64,000 bases of DNA from assembly GCA_016703065.1 (NCBI GenBank), contig JADJCU010000002.1, positions 248,001 through 312,000 of the forward strand, read 5' to 3'. The position numbers and the translations under genes are program-made. The DNA is from a bacterium (lineage in GTDB: Bacteria > Electryoneota > RPQS01). Numbering within the stretch: the stretch's first letter is position 1; every line of letters begins with the position of its first letter. The notes beneath the pieces were generated by a model. That model worked only from the letters and a program-made list of their open reading frames with translations, had not been told where the DNA came from and searched no databases. This document shows, in pieces, positions 18,460 through 28,743 of this stretch.

Positions 18460-19338
18460 ATGATCTACTCAATGACCGGCTTCGGGCGCGGGGAGGCCAC
18501 GGAAAATGGCGTCACCATTGGTGCGGAGTTGCGCACACTGAACAACCGATATTTTGATTTCGGTTTGCGCGCGCCGCGAACGCTGGTGAACTTTGAAGCC
18601 GAGGTGCGCGAAATCTGCCGCAAGGGCATCGAGCGGGGTAAGATCTCGCTCACTCTAACGGAAAGCCGCGCCGGTGCGCCGAATGCAACGCGAATTGACA
18701 GCGAAGCCGCCAAGCGTGTGGCGCAGCAGCTTCAGGAACTGTGCAAGGAGTTGCGGATAACCGAATCCGTGCATCTGGATCACCTGCTGCAGTTTCCGGA
18801 AGTAGTTACGCCTGCCGATTCGCCCGAAATGTCCGACCGCCTGCTTAAGCTGGCGCAAGCCGCGACAGAGACCGCAATTGAGAATCTGCGGCAAATGCGC
18901 CTGCAAGAAGGCAAGATGTTGACGGAGGACATGCTCGGTCGGCTGAATATCATCTCGTCGGCTTTGGAGGAGATTAAGAAGGCGCAAATCGGTCTGCCCA
19001 CGCGTGCGCTGGAGAAACTTAAAGATCGCGTGCAGCGGCTCGTACCTTCTGACAGCTACGACGAAAGTCGGCTCGAAATGGAGCTTGCGCTGATCGCTGA
19101 CCGGCTGGATATCACGGAGGAGTGCGTGCGCCTCGACGGGCATTTAAGGGCCTTTCGCGGCTCGCTGACGACTCCGTCCGGACAAGTCGGAAAAAAACTC
19201 GGCTTTCTGCTGCAAGAAATGAACCGCGAGGCGAATACGATTTCATCGAAGACGTCAAGTCTTGAGATATCGCACCTGACCGTCAGCGTGCGCGAAGAGA
19301 TCGAACGTCTGCGCGAGCAGGTCCAGAATCTCGAATAG
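18460..19338 (+). CDS. yicC: YicC/YloC family endoribonuclease
   Basis: 292 residues, matching YicC end to end. It opens with the hallmark IYSMTGFGRGEA and LRTLNNRYFD, and has the C-terminal DUF1732 block (GKKLGFLLQEMNREANTISSK). YicC proteins are metal-dependent endoribonucleases implicated in RNA turnover. It lies directly before gmk (one base apart), a common order together with rpoZ and coaBC. Intact frame. Confidence 0.95.
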   Translation: MIYSMTGFGRGEATENGVTIGAELRTLNNRYFDFGLRAPRTLVNFEAEVREICRKGIERGKISLTLTESRAGAPNATRIDSEAAKRVAQQLQELCKELRITESVHLDHLLQFPEVVTPADSPEMSDRLLKLAQAATETAIENLRQMRLQEGKMLTEDMLGRLNIISSALEEIKKAQIGLPTRALEKLKDRVQRLVPSDSYDESRLEMELALIADRLDITEECVRLDGHLRAFRGSLTTPSGQVGKKLGFLLQEMNREANTISSKTSSLEISHLTVSVREEIERLREQVQNLE

Positions 19339-19339
19339 C

Positions 19340-19903
19340 ATGGCGCAATTGCTCGTGTTTGCCGCGCCTGCGGGCGGGGGCAAGACAACAGTAATCCGTG
19401 CCGTGCGGGCAAGTCACCCTGAGTGGTCATTCTCGTGCAGCGCCACAACGCGCCCGCCGCGGCCTGGTGAGGTGCACGGCCAGGACTACTACTTCTTTTC
19501 CCGCGAGGAGTTTGAACGTCGGATTGCGGCGGGAGAGTTCTTGGAACACGAAGAGGTACACGGGAATCTCTACGGAACGTTGAAAATCGTCGTCGATGAC
19601 GCGCTTGCGGCGGGGCGGACGATGATTCTTGATTTGGACGTTAAAGGTGCGGCGAGCATCAAGCGGTTCTACCCTGATGCGCTGACTATCTTTATTCGCC
19701 CGCCTTCACTTGAAGTCTTGAAAGAGCGCCTGATCAAGCGCGGCACGGATGCGCCGGAAGTGGTGGCCAAGCGGCTGTCCCGGGCAGAAATGGAACTTGC
19801 GCAAGCGAATCTCTTCGATTGCGTGATTGTCAACAATGAAATTGAACAGGCCGTCGCGGATGTTCTGACCTGTATAGAGAAAGATTCGCGAGCGGCGGAA
19901 TAG
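19340..19903 (+). CDS. gmk: Guanylate kinase
   Basis: 187 residues; phosphorylates GMP to GDP. The P-loop reads APAGGGKTT where most family members have GPSGAGKST; it still fits the Walker A pattern. The GMP-binding region SATTRPPRPGEVHGQDYYF and the RLIKRGTD lid are normal. The order yicC-gmk-rpoZ-coaBC supports the call. Confidence 0.95.
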   Translation: MAQLLVFAAPAGGGKTTVIRAVRASHPEWSFSCSATTRPPRPGEVHGQDYYFFSREEFERRIAAGEFLEHEEVHGNLYGTLKIVVDDALAAGRTMILDLDVKGAASIKRFYPDALTIFIRPPSLEVLKERLIKRGTDAPEVVAKRLSRAEMELAQANLFDCVIVNNEIEQAVADVLTCIEKDSRAAE

Positions 19904-19964
19904 TACAAGTATTGCGAAATCCATTTACGGGGGAATTTCGCAGAGGAATCACACAGAAGGAACC

Positions 19965-20270
19965 ATGGCTTACACACGCGAAACACATGCCGAATCATTT
20001 GTCGGAAAGGCCGAGAATATCTACGAGGCAGTCTTAGTCATAGCTCGCCGCGCGCGTCAGATTGGCGAGCTGCAGAAGCGCCGCGTAGACCGTCATCTCG
20101 GTCAGACTGAAATGCTCGAGCAGGCCGCAGCCCGCGCGCGCGCGGAAAGCGGCGATGATTCGGTCGAGATTGAAGAAATTGAGCGCGACAAGATTTCGTT
20201 TCCCAAGCCCATCGTATTGTCGCTGAACGAGATGGTCGAAGGTAAGATCGAGAAGCGCTATGAAGAGTAA
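19965..20270 (+). CDS. rpoZ: RNA polymerase omega subunit
   Basis: 101 residues. Omega-like core ENIYEAVLVIARRARQI, an acidic middle, then ALSLNEM-like VLSLNEMVEGKI. Omega helps assemble and stabilise the beta' subunit. Its place between gmk and coaBC is the conserved position. Preceded by AGAAGGAACC, a good ribosome-binding site, and by an imperfect inverted repeat (GCGAAAT 19914-19920 / ATTTCGC 19935-19941) of unknown role. Confidence 0.88.
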   Translation: MAYTRETHAESFVGKAENIYEAVLVIARRARQIGELQKRRVDRHLGQTEMLEQAAARARAESGDDSVEIEEIERDKISFPKPIVLSLNEMVEGKIEKRYEE

Positions 20271-22306
20271 TCGCCGCCCCGATCGGGACGCGCGGCCGGC
20301 AGGAGAGCTTGGAGGACGGCGGATATTGCTGGGGGTGACGGGCGGGATTGCCGCGTACAAAGCGGTTGAACTTGCGCGCCTGTTTATTCAGGCGGGGGCC
20401 AAGGTGCAGCTCATCATGACTCCCGCAGCGACGAAGTTTGTCGCACCGCTGACCTTTGAAGCAATTACTGCCCGTACGGTCTTTGTCGAGATGTTCCCCG
20501 AACAGGGACAAGAATCGCCTTGGCACACTGAACTCTCCACATGGGCTGATATAGTCGTTGTAGCGCCTGCCACCGCGGATCACATTGGCCGCGTTGCCAA
20601 TGGTCTTGGTGACGATCTGTTGACGACGACTCTGCTTGCGTGCGAACGGCGCCGCGTCATGTGCCCGTCGATGAACCCGCGCATGTGGGCGAATCCGGCG
20701 GTGCAGGAGAATTTGAACACCCTGAAGCGGCACGGCTTCCGCATCATTAATCCCGAAGAGGGTGAGATGGCGCGTCCGGGCGAAGAACACGGGGTGGGGC
20801 GATTGGCCGAACCCGCGACGATCTACGCCGAAGTGCGCCACATGTTGAGCGCGCCGCAGGATTTGCGCAATGTAAAGGTGCTTGTCACGGCGGGCCGCAC
20901 TGAAGAGAGCTGGGATCCGGTGCGAGTCCTGACCAATCGCGCATCCGGCCGCATGGGCTTTGCGTTGGCCGAGGAAGCGCGCGAGCGCGGTGCAGATGTG
21001 TCGCTGGTGTGCGGGCCGACGGACGTGATACCGCCGAGCGGAGTCCGCCTGACGCGCATCACGACCGCGTCGCAAATGGCAGCCGCAGTAAAACGCGAAT
21101 TCCAGTACTGCAATATTCTCTTGATGTCCGCCGCGGTCAGCGACTATACGTTCGACAAGACGGCTGCCAACAAGATCAAGAAGGGCGTCGCCGACCCGGA
21201 AGTGAATCTGGTCCCGACGGAAGACATTCTCAAGGGGATATCGCAGAACAAGGGGAATCGCGTCATTGTCGGTTTCGCGTTGGAGACCGAGAACGTTCTT
21301 GATAACGCATTGCGTAAGCTCCGCGAAAAACATCTCGATGTTGTGGTCGCGAATAATCCCCTTGCTCAGGGAAGCGGTTTTCAGGTCGAGACCAATCAAG
21401 TTTTTATTATTCATCGCAACGGCAGCGTGACCGACCTTCCGTTGCAGTCTAAGCGGGAAGTTGCGCGCGAGATTCTGAATGCCGTGATGGAGTTGTACCG
21501 CAACCCGCTGCCGGAACCTGACACTGATCCGGAGCTGGATTTGGATTTGGACCTCGAACCGGAAGACGACTACGAGCTTCCGATGGATGAGGGAGACGAT
21601 CGCGGTCTGGTGAATCTCGACGGACTCGATATTGAAGAGTCGCACGAAGAGCACGCGGCGCCCGCAAACGGTTCCGCGCCGAAGCATGGGAAGGTCTTCG
21701 CACCACAATCGAAGAAGCAGAAGCGCCCGCAGCAACAACCGTCCAAACCGCAGCCGCAGGCTCAAGCGAAACCGCAAACGCAACCTCAGGCCAAGGTTGA
21801 ACCGCCCGCACAGCCGCAGCCCAAACCTCAGGCTGCCCCGCAGGTAAAGCCAAAGCCGGAGGCGCAAGCGCAGCAGCCAGCGCCGCAGGCCGGGCAAGCC
21901 GGTCAGGGTAAGAAGAAATCTCGTCGCGGTGGCCGTCGCGTTCGCGAGCGCCGCGAGCGTTTGGCGGCCTTGGCAGCGCAGCAGACCGGGCAAGCTCCGC
22001 AACATGGCGAGACGACTCCTGTCGTTTCAACTTCCACCCGCCGGTGCCGGACAAGCTTCATCGGCTCCGAAGGCGATCAAGAAGAAGAAGGGTAAGCCGG
22101 CAGGCGAACCTACGCTTGTCAAGGCCGAAGTCACCGCGCCCGTTGCCCAGACCGAGACGGCAAGCACGCCGATGAAGAAAGCCAAGAAGCCTAAGGCGCC
22201 GAAACCGGAAGCCGGCGTCGTGACGGCCACAGAGCCGAAGGCCGCGAAGAAGAAATCTGCCAAGAAGGCCGCGAAGAAGAGCCCGACGTCTGAACCGGTG
22301 GCATGA
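20260..22306 (+). CDS. coaBC: CoaBC with long disordered, basic C-terminal tail
   Basis: Bifunctional phosphopantothenoylcysteine decarboxylase (CoaC, about residues 20-195) and phosphopantothenate-cysteine ligase (CoaB, about 205-413) of coenzyme A synthesis. CoaC motifs: GVTGGIAAYKAVELAR and MNPRMWANPAVQ. CoaB motifs: VTAGRTEESWDPVR, NRASGRMG and KIKKG. Unusually the protein continues for some 268 residues: an acidic stretch (DLDLDLEPEDD), a Pro/Gln/Lys/Ala-rich stretch, an Arg-rich patch (KKKSRRGGRRVRERRER) and an H1-like Lys/Ala end. One extra base, probably in TTT 22025-22027, shifts the frame in the tail; corrected total 681 residues. The ATG lies inside rpoZ. Confidence 0.92.
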
Positions 22307-22995
22307 GCAAGTCGCGCGCAGTCAGAGACTACCTCGAAACGCTTGCGCTCTTTGAAGAAGACCTCTACCTGCCGCGTGAGCAGAGCATACGGAAGAGCGA
22401 CGCGACGGTCCCGCGGGAGCTGAAAGCGCTTGAAGGCGCAGTGAGTCCGTTGCCCGCAAGTCTTGCCGAGTTCGAGCAGAGTATCTGCAATTGTGTTCGA
22501 TGCGCACTCGGCCAAACCCGCACCAAGTTTGTCTTTGGTGACGGCGATGCGAAAGCTCGCGTGGTGTTCGTCGGCGAAGCGCCGGGCCACGATGAAGATC
22601 AGACCGGCATCCCGTTTGTGGGGCGCGCAGGTCAGTTGTTGAACGACATGCTCGCCGAAGTCGGCATTGATCGCAAATCGGTCTACATCTGCAACACGCT
22701 GAAGTGCAGGCCGCCGGGCAATCGCGATCCGCTCCCGGAGGAAAAGGCTACATGCCGGCCGTATCTGCGCACGCAGTTATCGCTCATCAGTCCAGAGATC
22801 GTGGTCTGTTTGGGTAAACACGCGGCCAATGAACTCTTGGGCACGGACCTGCCGATGAAAGACCTGCGTGGGCGCGTGATGCCCTGGGAAGGGATGAAGC
22901 TCTTGGTGACATATCATCCCGCCTACTATCTGCGCAACATGTCGCAGAAGGTTCATGGCGACGCGGACTTCAAACTGCTGCGAAGTCTGCTGTAA
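22303..22995 (+). CDS. udg: Family 4 (Fe-S) uracil-DNA glycosylase
   Basis: 230 residues; removes uracil from DNA in base-excision repair. Four Cys for a 4Fe-4S cluster are placed as in family 4: the CVRC pair, then Cys-x15-Cys around RPPGNRDP. Catalytic motif A is FVGEAPGHDED and motif B is TYHPAYYLRN. The N-terminal 60 residues are a non-conserved extension, as in many family members. Overlaps the end of coaBC by four bases. Confidence 0.92.
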   Translation: MSKSRAVRDYLETLALFEEDLYLPREQSIRKSDATVPRELKALEGAVSPLPASLAEFEQSICNCVRCALGQTRTKFVFGDGDAKARVVFVGEAPGHDEDQTGIPFVGRAGQLLNDMLAEVGIDRKSVYICNTLKCRPPGNRDPLPEEKATCRPYLRTQLSLISPEIVVCLGKHAANELLGTDLPMKDLRGRVMPWEGMKLLVTYHPAYYLRNMSQKVHGDADFKLLRSLL

Positions 22996-23052
22996 CCGCG
23001 AATCGCGTTCCGTCGAGTGGAAATTGGAATTTGAAACCCTGGAATATTCTTC

Positions 23053-24543
23053 GTGGCCTACCCCGCATCGCCTGAGCGTTCGTCATCGTCCGATCTTTCA
23101 GGAGTCAAGGTTCCTCCGCAGGCTCCCGAGATGGAGCGCGCGCTGTTGGGCGCCTTGCTGTCGGATGGTTCGGCCTTCGCCCGGGTAGCGCACCTCGTTG
23201 AACAAAACTCGTTCTATCGCCCGCACCACCGCACGCTGTTTCATTGCATGAGCCAACTCGACTCGCGCCGCGAGCCGATTGACCTCATAACGATCACCGA
23301 AGAGCTGCGCCGTGCGGGCAAGCTGGAAGAAATCGGCGGCATTCCTTTTGTAAGCGAATTGGCCTCCGAGATGCCGACATCCGCGAACGTCGAGCACTAC
23401 GCGTCGGTAGTTCACGAGAAGGCCCTGCTGCGCAACGTCATCGCTTTGAGTGCTGACGCCGCGACGGCCGCGACCGATCCGACGGCTCGCGCCGATGAGG
23501 TCTTTGAAAAAGTTCAACGCGAATTGGTCGAGCTGATCGGCCGTCGGCGTGGACGCAGCGCGATGTCGTCGTGGGACGCGGTTAAGTCGACGATTGATCA
23601 CATCGAATACATGAAGTCGCGTGACAGCCACGTGCACGGAGTTTCGTCTGGTTTCGATCGCTTGGACGATTTCACGACCGGCTTCAATCGCGGCGAGCTG
23701 ATCATAATCGCTGCCCGACCGTCCATGGGGAAGACAGCGTTGGCGATGAACATTGCGACCGGCGCCGCACATCGCAGTGGAGCGCGAGTCGCAATCTTCT
23801 CGCTCGAAATGGATGTCCGGCAGCTCGTCTTGCGTATGCTCGCGGGCGAAGCCCACATTGGATTGCAGCGCTTGCGCACGGGCCGCATGTCTAAAGACGA
23901 ATACGGCCGGCTCTCGATGGCTGCGGGCCGCATGGCCGACCTGACGATGTTCTTTGATGATCAACCCGGACTGGAAATCGGCACTCTGCGCGCGCGTGCC
24001 CGCCAACTGTGGCTCGAGAACAAGATCGACCTGATTGTCATCGATTACTTACAGTTGATTACACCGCCGAAGATGGTGGACAGTCAACAGCAATGGATCG
24101 CCTTCGTCTCCGCCTCATTGAAAAACCTCGCTAAAGAGCTGCAGATCCCGATTATCGTGTTGTCGCAGCTTTCGCGCGCAACCGAATCACGCGGAGGCGA
24201 ACGCAAACCGTTGCTTTCTGACCTACGCGATTCGGGAGCGATTGAGCAGGACGCCGATATCGTGATGTTCGTCTATCGCCCGGAGTATTACAAAGACCTG
24301 TTTAAGGGCAAGAAGGACCCGCAATACGAAATCGGAACACGTTCTTATCCGATTGAGGGACTTGCCGAGATCATCATTGCGAAGAATCGTAACGGCCCGA
24401 CCGGTTCGATTCCATTGAGCTTCATCAAGGAATACACAATGTTTGCGCCGATCGAATCGGACGAGTCGTCAGTCTCTGGAGTTTCTCACGACACTGATTA
24501 TGGCGACAATACACTCCCGGCGGTGGACGACAATCCGTTTTGA
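23053..24543 (+). CDS. dnaB: Replicative DNA helicase
   Basis: Hexameric replicative helicase, 496 residues. The N-terminal primase-interacting domain is at about 25-130 (APEMERALLGALL). The RecA-like domain has Walker A ARPSMGKTAL, Walker B DLIVIDYLQLI, and the LSQLSRATE and LRDSGAIEQDAD motifs. No intein. The start is GTG at 23053 with a 57-base gap after the glycosylase gene. Intact frame. Confidence 0.97.
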   Translation: MAYPASPERSSSSDLSGVKVPPQAPEMERALLGALLSDGSAFARVAHLVEQNSFYRPHHRTLFHCMSQLDSRREPIDLITITEELRRAGKLEEIGGIPFVSELASEMPTSANVEHYASVVHEKALLRNVIALSADAATAATDPTARADEVFEKVQRELVELIGRRRGRSAMSSWDAVKSTIDHIEYMKSRDSHVHGVSSGFDRLDDFTTGFNRGELIIIAARPSMGKTALAMNIATGAAHRSGARVAIFSLEMDVRQLVLRMLAGEAHIGLQRLRTGRMSKDEYGRLSMAAGRMADLTMFFDDQPGLEIGTLRARARQLWLENKIDLIVIDYLQLITPPKMVDSQQQWIAFVSASLKNLAKELQIPIIVLSQLSRATESRGGERKPLLSDLRDSGAIEQDADIVMFVYRPEYYKDLFKGKKDPQYEIGTRSYPIEGLAEIIIAKNRNGPTGSIPLSFIKEYTMFAPIESDESSVSGVSHDTDYGDNTLPAVDDNPF

Positions 24544-24610
24544 TCGAATCCGCACGTCGGTCCTCGCGCCTTCACATTCAAGTTGGATTTTGTAAATCAT
24601 AAATCTCTCG

Positions 24611-26874
24611 ATGTCCGATGCAGCACGCAAACTTGAAGAGACTGATCCTCATTCCGATGTAACAGTCCTTCCTCCGCTGGCGGGTCCTCTTTACGAGAAG
24701 ATCGAGCCGGAGTTCGTGCGTTCGTTGGATACGATTCGAGTCGCTCTTTATCAGAACTATCCGCAGGCCGATTTCGCGCTCGTCGAACGCGCGTTTCACT
24801 TCGCATACGACGCGCATAAGAATCAGCGCCGGCTCTCGGGCGAGCCGTACATCACGCACTTGATGTCCGTGGCCGAAATTCTGGCCGACTTGCATATGCG
24901 GGAAGACGTGATTGCGGCCGGGCTTCTGCACGACGTGGTTGAGGATACCGAGACCACGATGGATCAGCTTCGCGCGGCATTCGGCGAAGGCGTTGCCAAG
25001 ATGGTTGACGGCGTCACGAAGATACCCGAGCTGAAATATGAATCCAAAGAGAAGCAGCAAGCCGAGAATCTGCACAAGATGCTGCTCTCGATGGTCAATG
25101 ATTTGCGCGTCATTCTGATCAAGTTCGCCGATCGTCTGCACAATATGCGCACGATCGGTCACATGAACCGCCGTCAGCAGGAGCGCATTGCCAACGAGAC
25201 GATGGACGTCTACGCGCCGCTCGCGCATCGGCTTGGCGTCTATCAGGTCAAGTGGGAGCTCGAAGACCTCGCGTTCAAAGTCCTCGACCCGCGTGCCTAT
25301 CACGAGCTTGCCGAAAAAGTCTCGCTAAACGCACCGAGCGCGAGCGCATCATTCAACGCGAGTGCGCGCGCATTCAAGCAGAGCTGCGCAAGGCTGGAGT
25401 GAAGGGGCAGGTGCTGGGGCGGCCCAAGCATCTCTATTCGATCTATAACAAGATCAAGACGCGCGGCTACTCGTTCGAGGAAATCCTTGATCTGCTCGCG
25501 ATCCGCATCATCGTCCCGAAACTTGAAGAGTGCTACTTCGCGCTGGGTATCGTCCACTCGCTGTATACGCCGATTCAGGACAAGTTCACGGACTATATCG
25601 CGACGCCCAAGTCGAACATGTACCAATCGCTGCACACCAAGGTCTTCGGTCCCGACGGGCGAAAGATCGAAGTGCAGATTCGCACCGACGACATGCACAG
25701 CCGCGCCGAGTATGGTATCGCCGCTCACTGGCGTTACAAGGAAGGCGATCAGAGTCGCAAGGAGTTAGACCGTCAGATTGAATGGCTGCGTGGTCTCCTT
25801 GACAATCAGGCCGAAGCGGGCAACTCGCGCGAGTATCTCGAAGACCTGAAGATCAACCTGTTTGAAGGCGAAATTTTTGTCTTCACGCCGCGCGGAAAAC
25901 TGCTGACGCTGCCAGTCAATTCGACTCCTGTGGACTTTGCGTTCGCCGTGCACACCGATGTAGGCCTGCACGCGATGGCCGTCAAGATCAACGGTCAGAT
26001 TGCGACGCTAAAGACGGCGCTCCACTCGGGGGACTTGGTCGAGATTATCGTCTCGCCCAATCAGCGGCCCAATCCCGACTGGCTTCAGTTTGTCAAGACC
26101 AGCCGTGCGCGCAACAAGATCAAGAAGTGGCTCAAAGAGCAGCACTTCGACGAGTCGCTGAAACTGGGCCGCGAAATGCTGACGCGCGAATTGACGCGTT
26201 TGCGGTCCAAGAAGACTGATAAGGAGCTGGCCGAAGTCGCGCAGCTCTTCGGGCACAACACGCTTGACGGATTTCTCGCCTCGATCGGTTCGGCTGATCT
26301 GACAGTCGAGAATGTGATTCGCAAACTTGCGCCCGAGCCCGCTTCAGCCGGCGGACCGGTGGCCAATGTTCTGTCGAAAGTCATTCGCCGCGTCAAAGGC
26401 GGCGATGCGGGAATCCGCATTCACGGTATGGATCAAGTGGCGATCAGTTTCGGACCGTGCTGCCAGCCGTTGCCGGGTGATCAGATAACGGGTTTTATTA
26501 GCACGGGCAAAGGTGTCGTTGTGCATCGCGTGGATTGTAAGAACATTCCGTTCTTGATGCGCCACCCTGAGCGCAATATCCACGTGGATTGGGACGCCGA
26601 CCGCGAAGCCAAGTTCAACGTCCGCGTGCGCATCATGGCAGAGGATCGTTCCCAGCTCTTGGGCGACCTGACGTTGGCGCTGGCGAAAGAGGATGTCAAC
26701 ATGCTCTATATTGAGATGAAGCGCGAAGACCTGTTCGCCGTCGGCCGCTTTGTGCTGGAGGTCAAGTCGCTGCTGCACTTGCAGCGGGTATTGAAGCGCA
26801 TGCGCGCCATTCCGGGAGTGATTCACGTCGAGCGCCTCGACGAGGACACGAGCTCGAGCGTTACTCCGATGTAA
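24611..26874 (+). CDS. rel: Bifunctional (p)ppGpp synthetase/hydrolase, frameshifted
   Basis: Long RSH stringent-response enzyme. The HD hydrolase domain has YITHLMSVAEIL and GLLHDVVEDTE; the synthetase has KFTDYIATPKSNMYQSLHT (KFTD where bifunctional enzymes usually have RFKD). Then come TGS (IFVFTPRGKLLTLP), a Cys-rich zinc-finger stretch (FGPCCQPLPGD) and a C-terminal ACT domain (MAEDRSQLLGDLTLAL). One A is missing from the run 25314-25318; adding it restores EKSLAKRTERERI and gives 754 residues, normal length. The hydrolase HD pair is intact, so it should both make and degrade ppGpp. Confidence 0.94.
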
Positions 26875-26952
26875 CAGGCCGGAACCGAAGCATTTATTTT
26901 TTTGAAATAGCGAACTGACACACAATCGCAGAGGAACAGCAGAGGAGGCTGA

Positions 26953-27279
26953 ATGCGAACTTACATCAAGAAAGATGTGGTAGAGCGTGTAGCCCTGCGC
27001 AGCAACGAGCGCCCGGATACGGTCGCCAAAGTGGTGAACGACACGTTTACCGTGCTGCGCGAGATCATGGCGGGCGACGAACCGGAGTTGCGGATTGAAA
27101 TCCGTGATTTCGGAGTGTTTGAGGTCAAAAAGACCAAGCCGAAACCCAAGGCGCGGAATCCGAAGACCAACGAGATCATCTATGTCGCGGCGCGCCGGAA
27201 GACGCACTTCAAACCGGGCAAGTTGCTGAAGGAATCGCTGAAGACGCCGCTGGATCAGATTCCTGCGAACGAACTTTAG
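26953..27279 (+). CDS. HU/IHF family nucleoid DNA-binding protein
   Basis: 108 residues with the HU fold: helices (IKKDVVERVALRSNERPDTV) then IEIRDFGVFEVKKTKPKPKARNPKT, the DNA-binding beta-arm holding the conserved RNPKT Pro. Compared with HU it has a short C-terminal extension (LLKESLKTPLDQIP). GGAGG at 26944-26948 is a strong ribosome-binding site. Two bases before ruvX, so the two are co-transcribed. Confidence 0.92.
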   Translation: MRTYIKKDVVERVALRSNERPDTVAKVVNDTFTVLREIMAGDEPELRIEIRDFGVFEVKKTKPKPKARNPKTNEIIYVAARRKTHFKPGKLLKESLKTPLDQIPANEL

Positions 27280-27281
27280 AG

Positions 27282-27695
27282 ATGTCGCGCGTCCTCGGGC
27301 TTGACTGGGGAACGCGCCGCATTGGGGTAGCGATCTCCGACGAGCAAAGACGCCTCGCGGTTGGACTTGCGGTCTGGCCCGCGGAGGAGTCTGCCTTTTC
27401 CCCTCACCTCAAGGCTCTCTTGAACGAGGAAGAAATTGGCTTAATTGTCGTCGGGTTGCCGTTGTCGCTCTCCGGTTCGGAAGGGCCGTCAGCCGTAAGC
27501 GCCCGGCGCTTCGCCGACAGTGTTGCAACTCTCGGAGTACCTGTGAAACTTCATGATGAACGTTTCACGTCGTACTCCGCAAGTTCGTCGCTCTCGAAAG
27601 CCGGGATTACCCAGAAGAAACAACGTGGAAAACTCGACATGGCGGCAGCGGTTTTGCTGCTGCAGTCGTTTTTGGATGAACTGAACAGCGCCTAA
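27282..27695 (+). CDS. ruvX: RuvX/YqgF Holliday junction resolvase-like protein
   Basis: 137 residues with the RNase H-like fold of YqgF: GLDWGTRRIGVAISD (first catalytic Asp), IVVGLPLSLSGSEGP, LHDERFTSYSA and the C-terminal KLDMAAAVLLLQSFL with the last acidic residue. Such proteins process pre-16S rRNA ends or Holliday junctions. Follows the HU gene by two bases. Confidence 0.93.
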   Translation: MSRVLGLDWGTRRIGVAISDEQRRLAVGLAVWPAEESAFSPHLKALLNEEEIGLIVVGLPLSLSGSEGPSAVSARRFADSVATLGVPVKLHDERFTSYSASSSLSKAGITQKKQRGKLDMAAAVLLLQSFLDELNSA

Positions 27696-27712
27696 GAAGG
27701 GTGTCGAGAGAC

Positions 27713-28741
27713 ATGGCCGAGAAACTTCGCATCGGTATCATCGGAGCGGGCGGTGTCAGCCAACTGGTACATATTCCGCTGATCAAGAAAAGCAATCAAG
27801 CCGAACTGGTTGCGATTGCGGACACGGACTATGCCAAGGCGGCAGCCCTCTCTGACCGCGAGAAGATTCCGAAATATTACCGGGACGCGGAAAAGCTCTT
27901 CGCCGATCCAGAGATCGACGCAGTGCACATCAATTCGCCCACGAATTCGCATCTCGCCTTGACCCTTGCCGCGCTCGAGTCCGGCAAACACGTCTTTGTC
28001 GAGAAACCAATGGCGCGCAAGTCCGAAGAAGCCTATCGTATGGTGGATGCGGCCAAGAAGGCGGGCCGCACGCTGATGGTCGGCATGAATCTTCGCTTTC
28101 GTCCCGATGTCATGATCCTGCACGAGTTTGTGCAAGGCGGTGAACTCGGAACGATTCGCGTAGTCCGTGCATCCTGGCTCAAACGTAAGGAAACGTGGTC
28201 GCGCAGTCCGTGGCTGCACGAAGCGCGCATTTCGGGCGGCGGCGTGCTGATGGATTTGGGCATCCAGCTCCTTGATGTCAGCTGGTGGGTCCTGGGCAAG
28301 CCGAAGATCAAACGCGTGTCAGCCACGATGTCCAAAGATCGTCTGAATCTCCGGGTGGAAGATACTTTCTCTGCTTATTACGTCTTCCAGGGCGGCGCGG
28401 CACTGCAGTTAAACGCGACCTGGGCCTATCTATCGGATGAATCCGCTGCGCTCACCGTGTTCAGCGGCAACAAGGGCATAGCGGAATTGAATCCGCTCAA
28501 AATTACCAAGGAGATTCACGGCAGCTTGGTAAACGTCACCCCGGCCGGTCCACAACTGCGCTCGCAGACTCTCTACAACAAATCCTTCGAGTACGAACTC
28601 GAACACTTCTTCAATGTGATCAATGGCACGGCCAAGCTCGTTTCGTCGGCGGAGGACTCCGCGCACATTCTCGAAGTGATCGAAGCCACCTACCGCTCGG
28701 CCGCCGAGAATCACGAGATCATCCTCGGCGCGGAACACTGA
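27713..28741 (+). CDS. Gfo/Idh/MocA family oxidoreductase
   Basis: NAD(P)-dependent sugar-type dehydrogenase of about 342 residues. The Rossmann nucleotide-binding motif is GIIGAGGVSQLVHIP, the catalytic-region motif is HVFVEKPMAR, and the C-terminal alpha/beta domain starts near residue 125. The substrate cannot be told from the sequence. ATG 27713 is preferred over GTG 27701 because it starts the conserved N-terminus. It ends two bases before lnt. Confidence 0.87.
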   Translation: MAEKLRIGIIGAGGVSQLVHIPLIKKSNQAELVAIADTDYAKAAALSDREKIPKYYRDAEKLFADPEIDAVHINSPTNSHLALTLAALESGKHVFVEKPMARKSEEAYRMVDAAKKAGRTLMVGMNLRFRPDVMILHEFVQGGELGTIRVVRASWLKRKETWSRSPWLHEARISGGGVLMDLGIQLLDVSWWVLGKPKIKRVSATMSKDRLNLRVEDTFSAYYVFQGGAALQLNATWAYLSDESAALTVFSGNKGIAELNPLKITKEIHGSLVNVTPAGPQLRSQTLYNKSFEYELEHFFNVINGTAKLVSSAEDSAHILEVIEATYRSAAENHEIILGAEH

Positions 28742-28743
28742 GC

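Noticed and set aside
19914..19941. Inverted repeat before rpoZ as a terminator or operator
   Set aside because: Seven-base arms with a 14-base loop and no T run; too weak to assign a role.
20038..22005. 655-residue open frame on the minus strand opposite rpoZ and coaBC
   Set aside because: Low-complexity Leu/Arg frame created by the Pro/Gln/Lys codons of the CoaBC tail; no motifs.
25300..25330. Programmed frameshifting in rel, mutS, lnt and others
   Set aside because: No shared slippery heptamer with a downstream structure, both directions of shift occur, and the families do not use frameshifting.
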